Shown piece after piece: positions 6,291 through 6,573 of a stretch of 6,573 nt of DNA. The notes under the pieces were generated by a model, which had not been told where the DNA came from, made no database searches, and saw only the letters and a program-made list of their open reading frames with translations. Within the stretch, counting starts at the first letter, position 1. Each line of letters opens with the position of its first letter. A program made the position numbers and the translations under genes. The DNA comes from JARROD01 sp037384225 (lineage in GTDB: Bacteria > Pseudomonadota > Gammaproteobacteria > Pseudomonadales > Cellvibrionaceae): positions 1-6,573 of the forward strand of contig JARROD010000261.1 of assembly GCA_037384225.1 (NCBI GenBank), read 5' to 3'.

Positions 6291-6327
6291 AAAGAAACCT
6301 TATTTCATTAGCTACCAAATTTAAGAA

Positions 6328-6356
6328 AGAATATTGCTTATTGTCATCACTCACAA
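6328..6356 (-). promoter_or_regulatory. Candidate sigma-70 promoter of the Lrp-type/paaX unit
   Basis: On the minus strand TTGTGA (6356-6351) is separated by 17 nt from TATTCT (6333-6328). The spacing is ideal and both boxes are moderate matches. Transcription would start about 30 nt before the Lrp-type start codon. It is a pattern match only. Confidence 0.4.
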
Positions 6357-6361
6357 GCAAT
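6333..6361. promoter_or_regulatory. Inverted repeat in the Lrp-type gene promoter, possible autoregulatory site
   Basis: ATTGCTT (6333-6339) and AAGCAAT (6355-6361) are perfect inverted copies separated by 15 nt, covering the candidate -35 to -10 interval. Lrp/AsnC regulators often bind their own promoter region, so a role in autoregulation is plausible. The short arms make chance occurrence possible. Confidence 0.35.
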
Positions 6362-6381
6362 TACGCAAAATAATTCCTCCT

Positions 6382-6573
6382 CTTAAACGATAAACTATAC
6401 CCAAAGCGTTTGAGATTTAGGCCTCCAGAGTGCGTCAATTTTTGTTCCTGGCAAGGAGCGACGACGCCGCATGGCGGGCCCCATGTAAGGAAGAGCGACG
6501 CGGCCAGGGGCAAAAAGGGGCGTGCTCTGGAGGCCTAAATCTCAAACGCTTTGGGTATAGTTTATCGTTTAAG
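6382..6573. repeat. 192-bp palindromic element with 49-bp perfect inverted arms
   Basis: The left arm 6382-6430 (CTTAAACGATAAAC... to ...GGCCTCCAGAG) is the exact reverse complement of 6525-6573. A further 22 positions (6431-6452 with 6503-6524) continue the pairing: 15 Watson-Crick, five that become G-U pairs if the + strand is RNA, and two A-G mismatches. Inside this 71-bp stem is a CATGG/CCATG hairpin (6470-6474, 6481-6485) flanked by two direct copies of GAGCGACG (6456-6463, 6493-6500). No reading frame explains it. It may be a palindromic mobile repeat, a structured RNA or a very strong terminator-like element upstream of the Lrp-type gene. The window ends at its last base, so flanking target duplications cannot be examined on that side. 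Confidence 0.95.

Noticed and set aside
6094..6324. 76-codon open frame on the + strand with repeated SPLSGAF
   Set aside because: It is the antisense shadow of the 21-bp tandem repeat in the Lrp-type gene; the minus-strand frame has a full conserved regulator.

Overview
The window looks like chromosomal DNA from a gammaproteobacterium of moderate GC content, probably a marine or environmental lineage. The protein types suggest this (LuxR-type regulators, an Lrp/AsnC regulator, PaaX, a two-domain FAH-type hydrolase), as do the long intergenic regions with inverted repeats. The genus cannot be fixed from the sequence alone.

Left half (1-3369): two paralogous LuxR-type transcription factors (177-1094 and 2455-3369, both +) flank a small, unrecognised helical protein (1347-1676, +). 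Both LuxR proteins keep the two-domain layout of quorum-sensing receptors but lack several signature residues of acyl-homoserine-lactone receptors, and no luxI-type synthase is visible. They are best read as divergent LuxR solos. Between the small gene and the second luxR lies about 780 bp without a credible gene. It holds three inverted-repeat structures, including a perfect 19-bp inverted repeat with a 37-nt loop.

Right half (3592-6290): a fumarylacetoacetate-hydrolase-family gene (3592-4608, +) faces two regulator genes on the minus strand, an Lrp/AsnC-family regulator (6290-5640) followed after 42 nt by paaX (5597-4668). The two regulators look like one transcription unit. PaaX proteins classically repress phenylacetyl-CoA catabolism and FAH-family enzymes commonly act at the end of aromatic (homogentisate/tyrosine) catabolism, so this half is probably a control point for aromatic or amino-acid carbon use. 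A 26-bp near-perfect dyad overlaps a plausible promoter of the hydrolase gene and looks like an operator. The Lrp-type protein carries an unusual basic N-terminal tail made of five tandem seven-residue repeats, encoded by a 21-bp tandem DNA repeat.

Right edge (6382-6573): a 192-bp element with perfect 49-bp inverted arms. The arms continue inward by a further 22 pairs that are largely G-U compatible when the + strand is read as RNA. It ends exactly at the window edge. This is the most striking non-coding feature. It could be a palindromic mobile or repeat element or a structured RNA. No complete insertion sequence, CRISPR array, tRNA or rRNA was seen.
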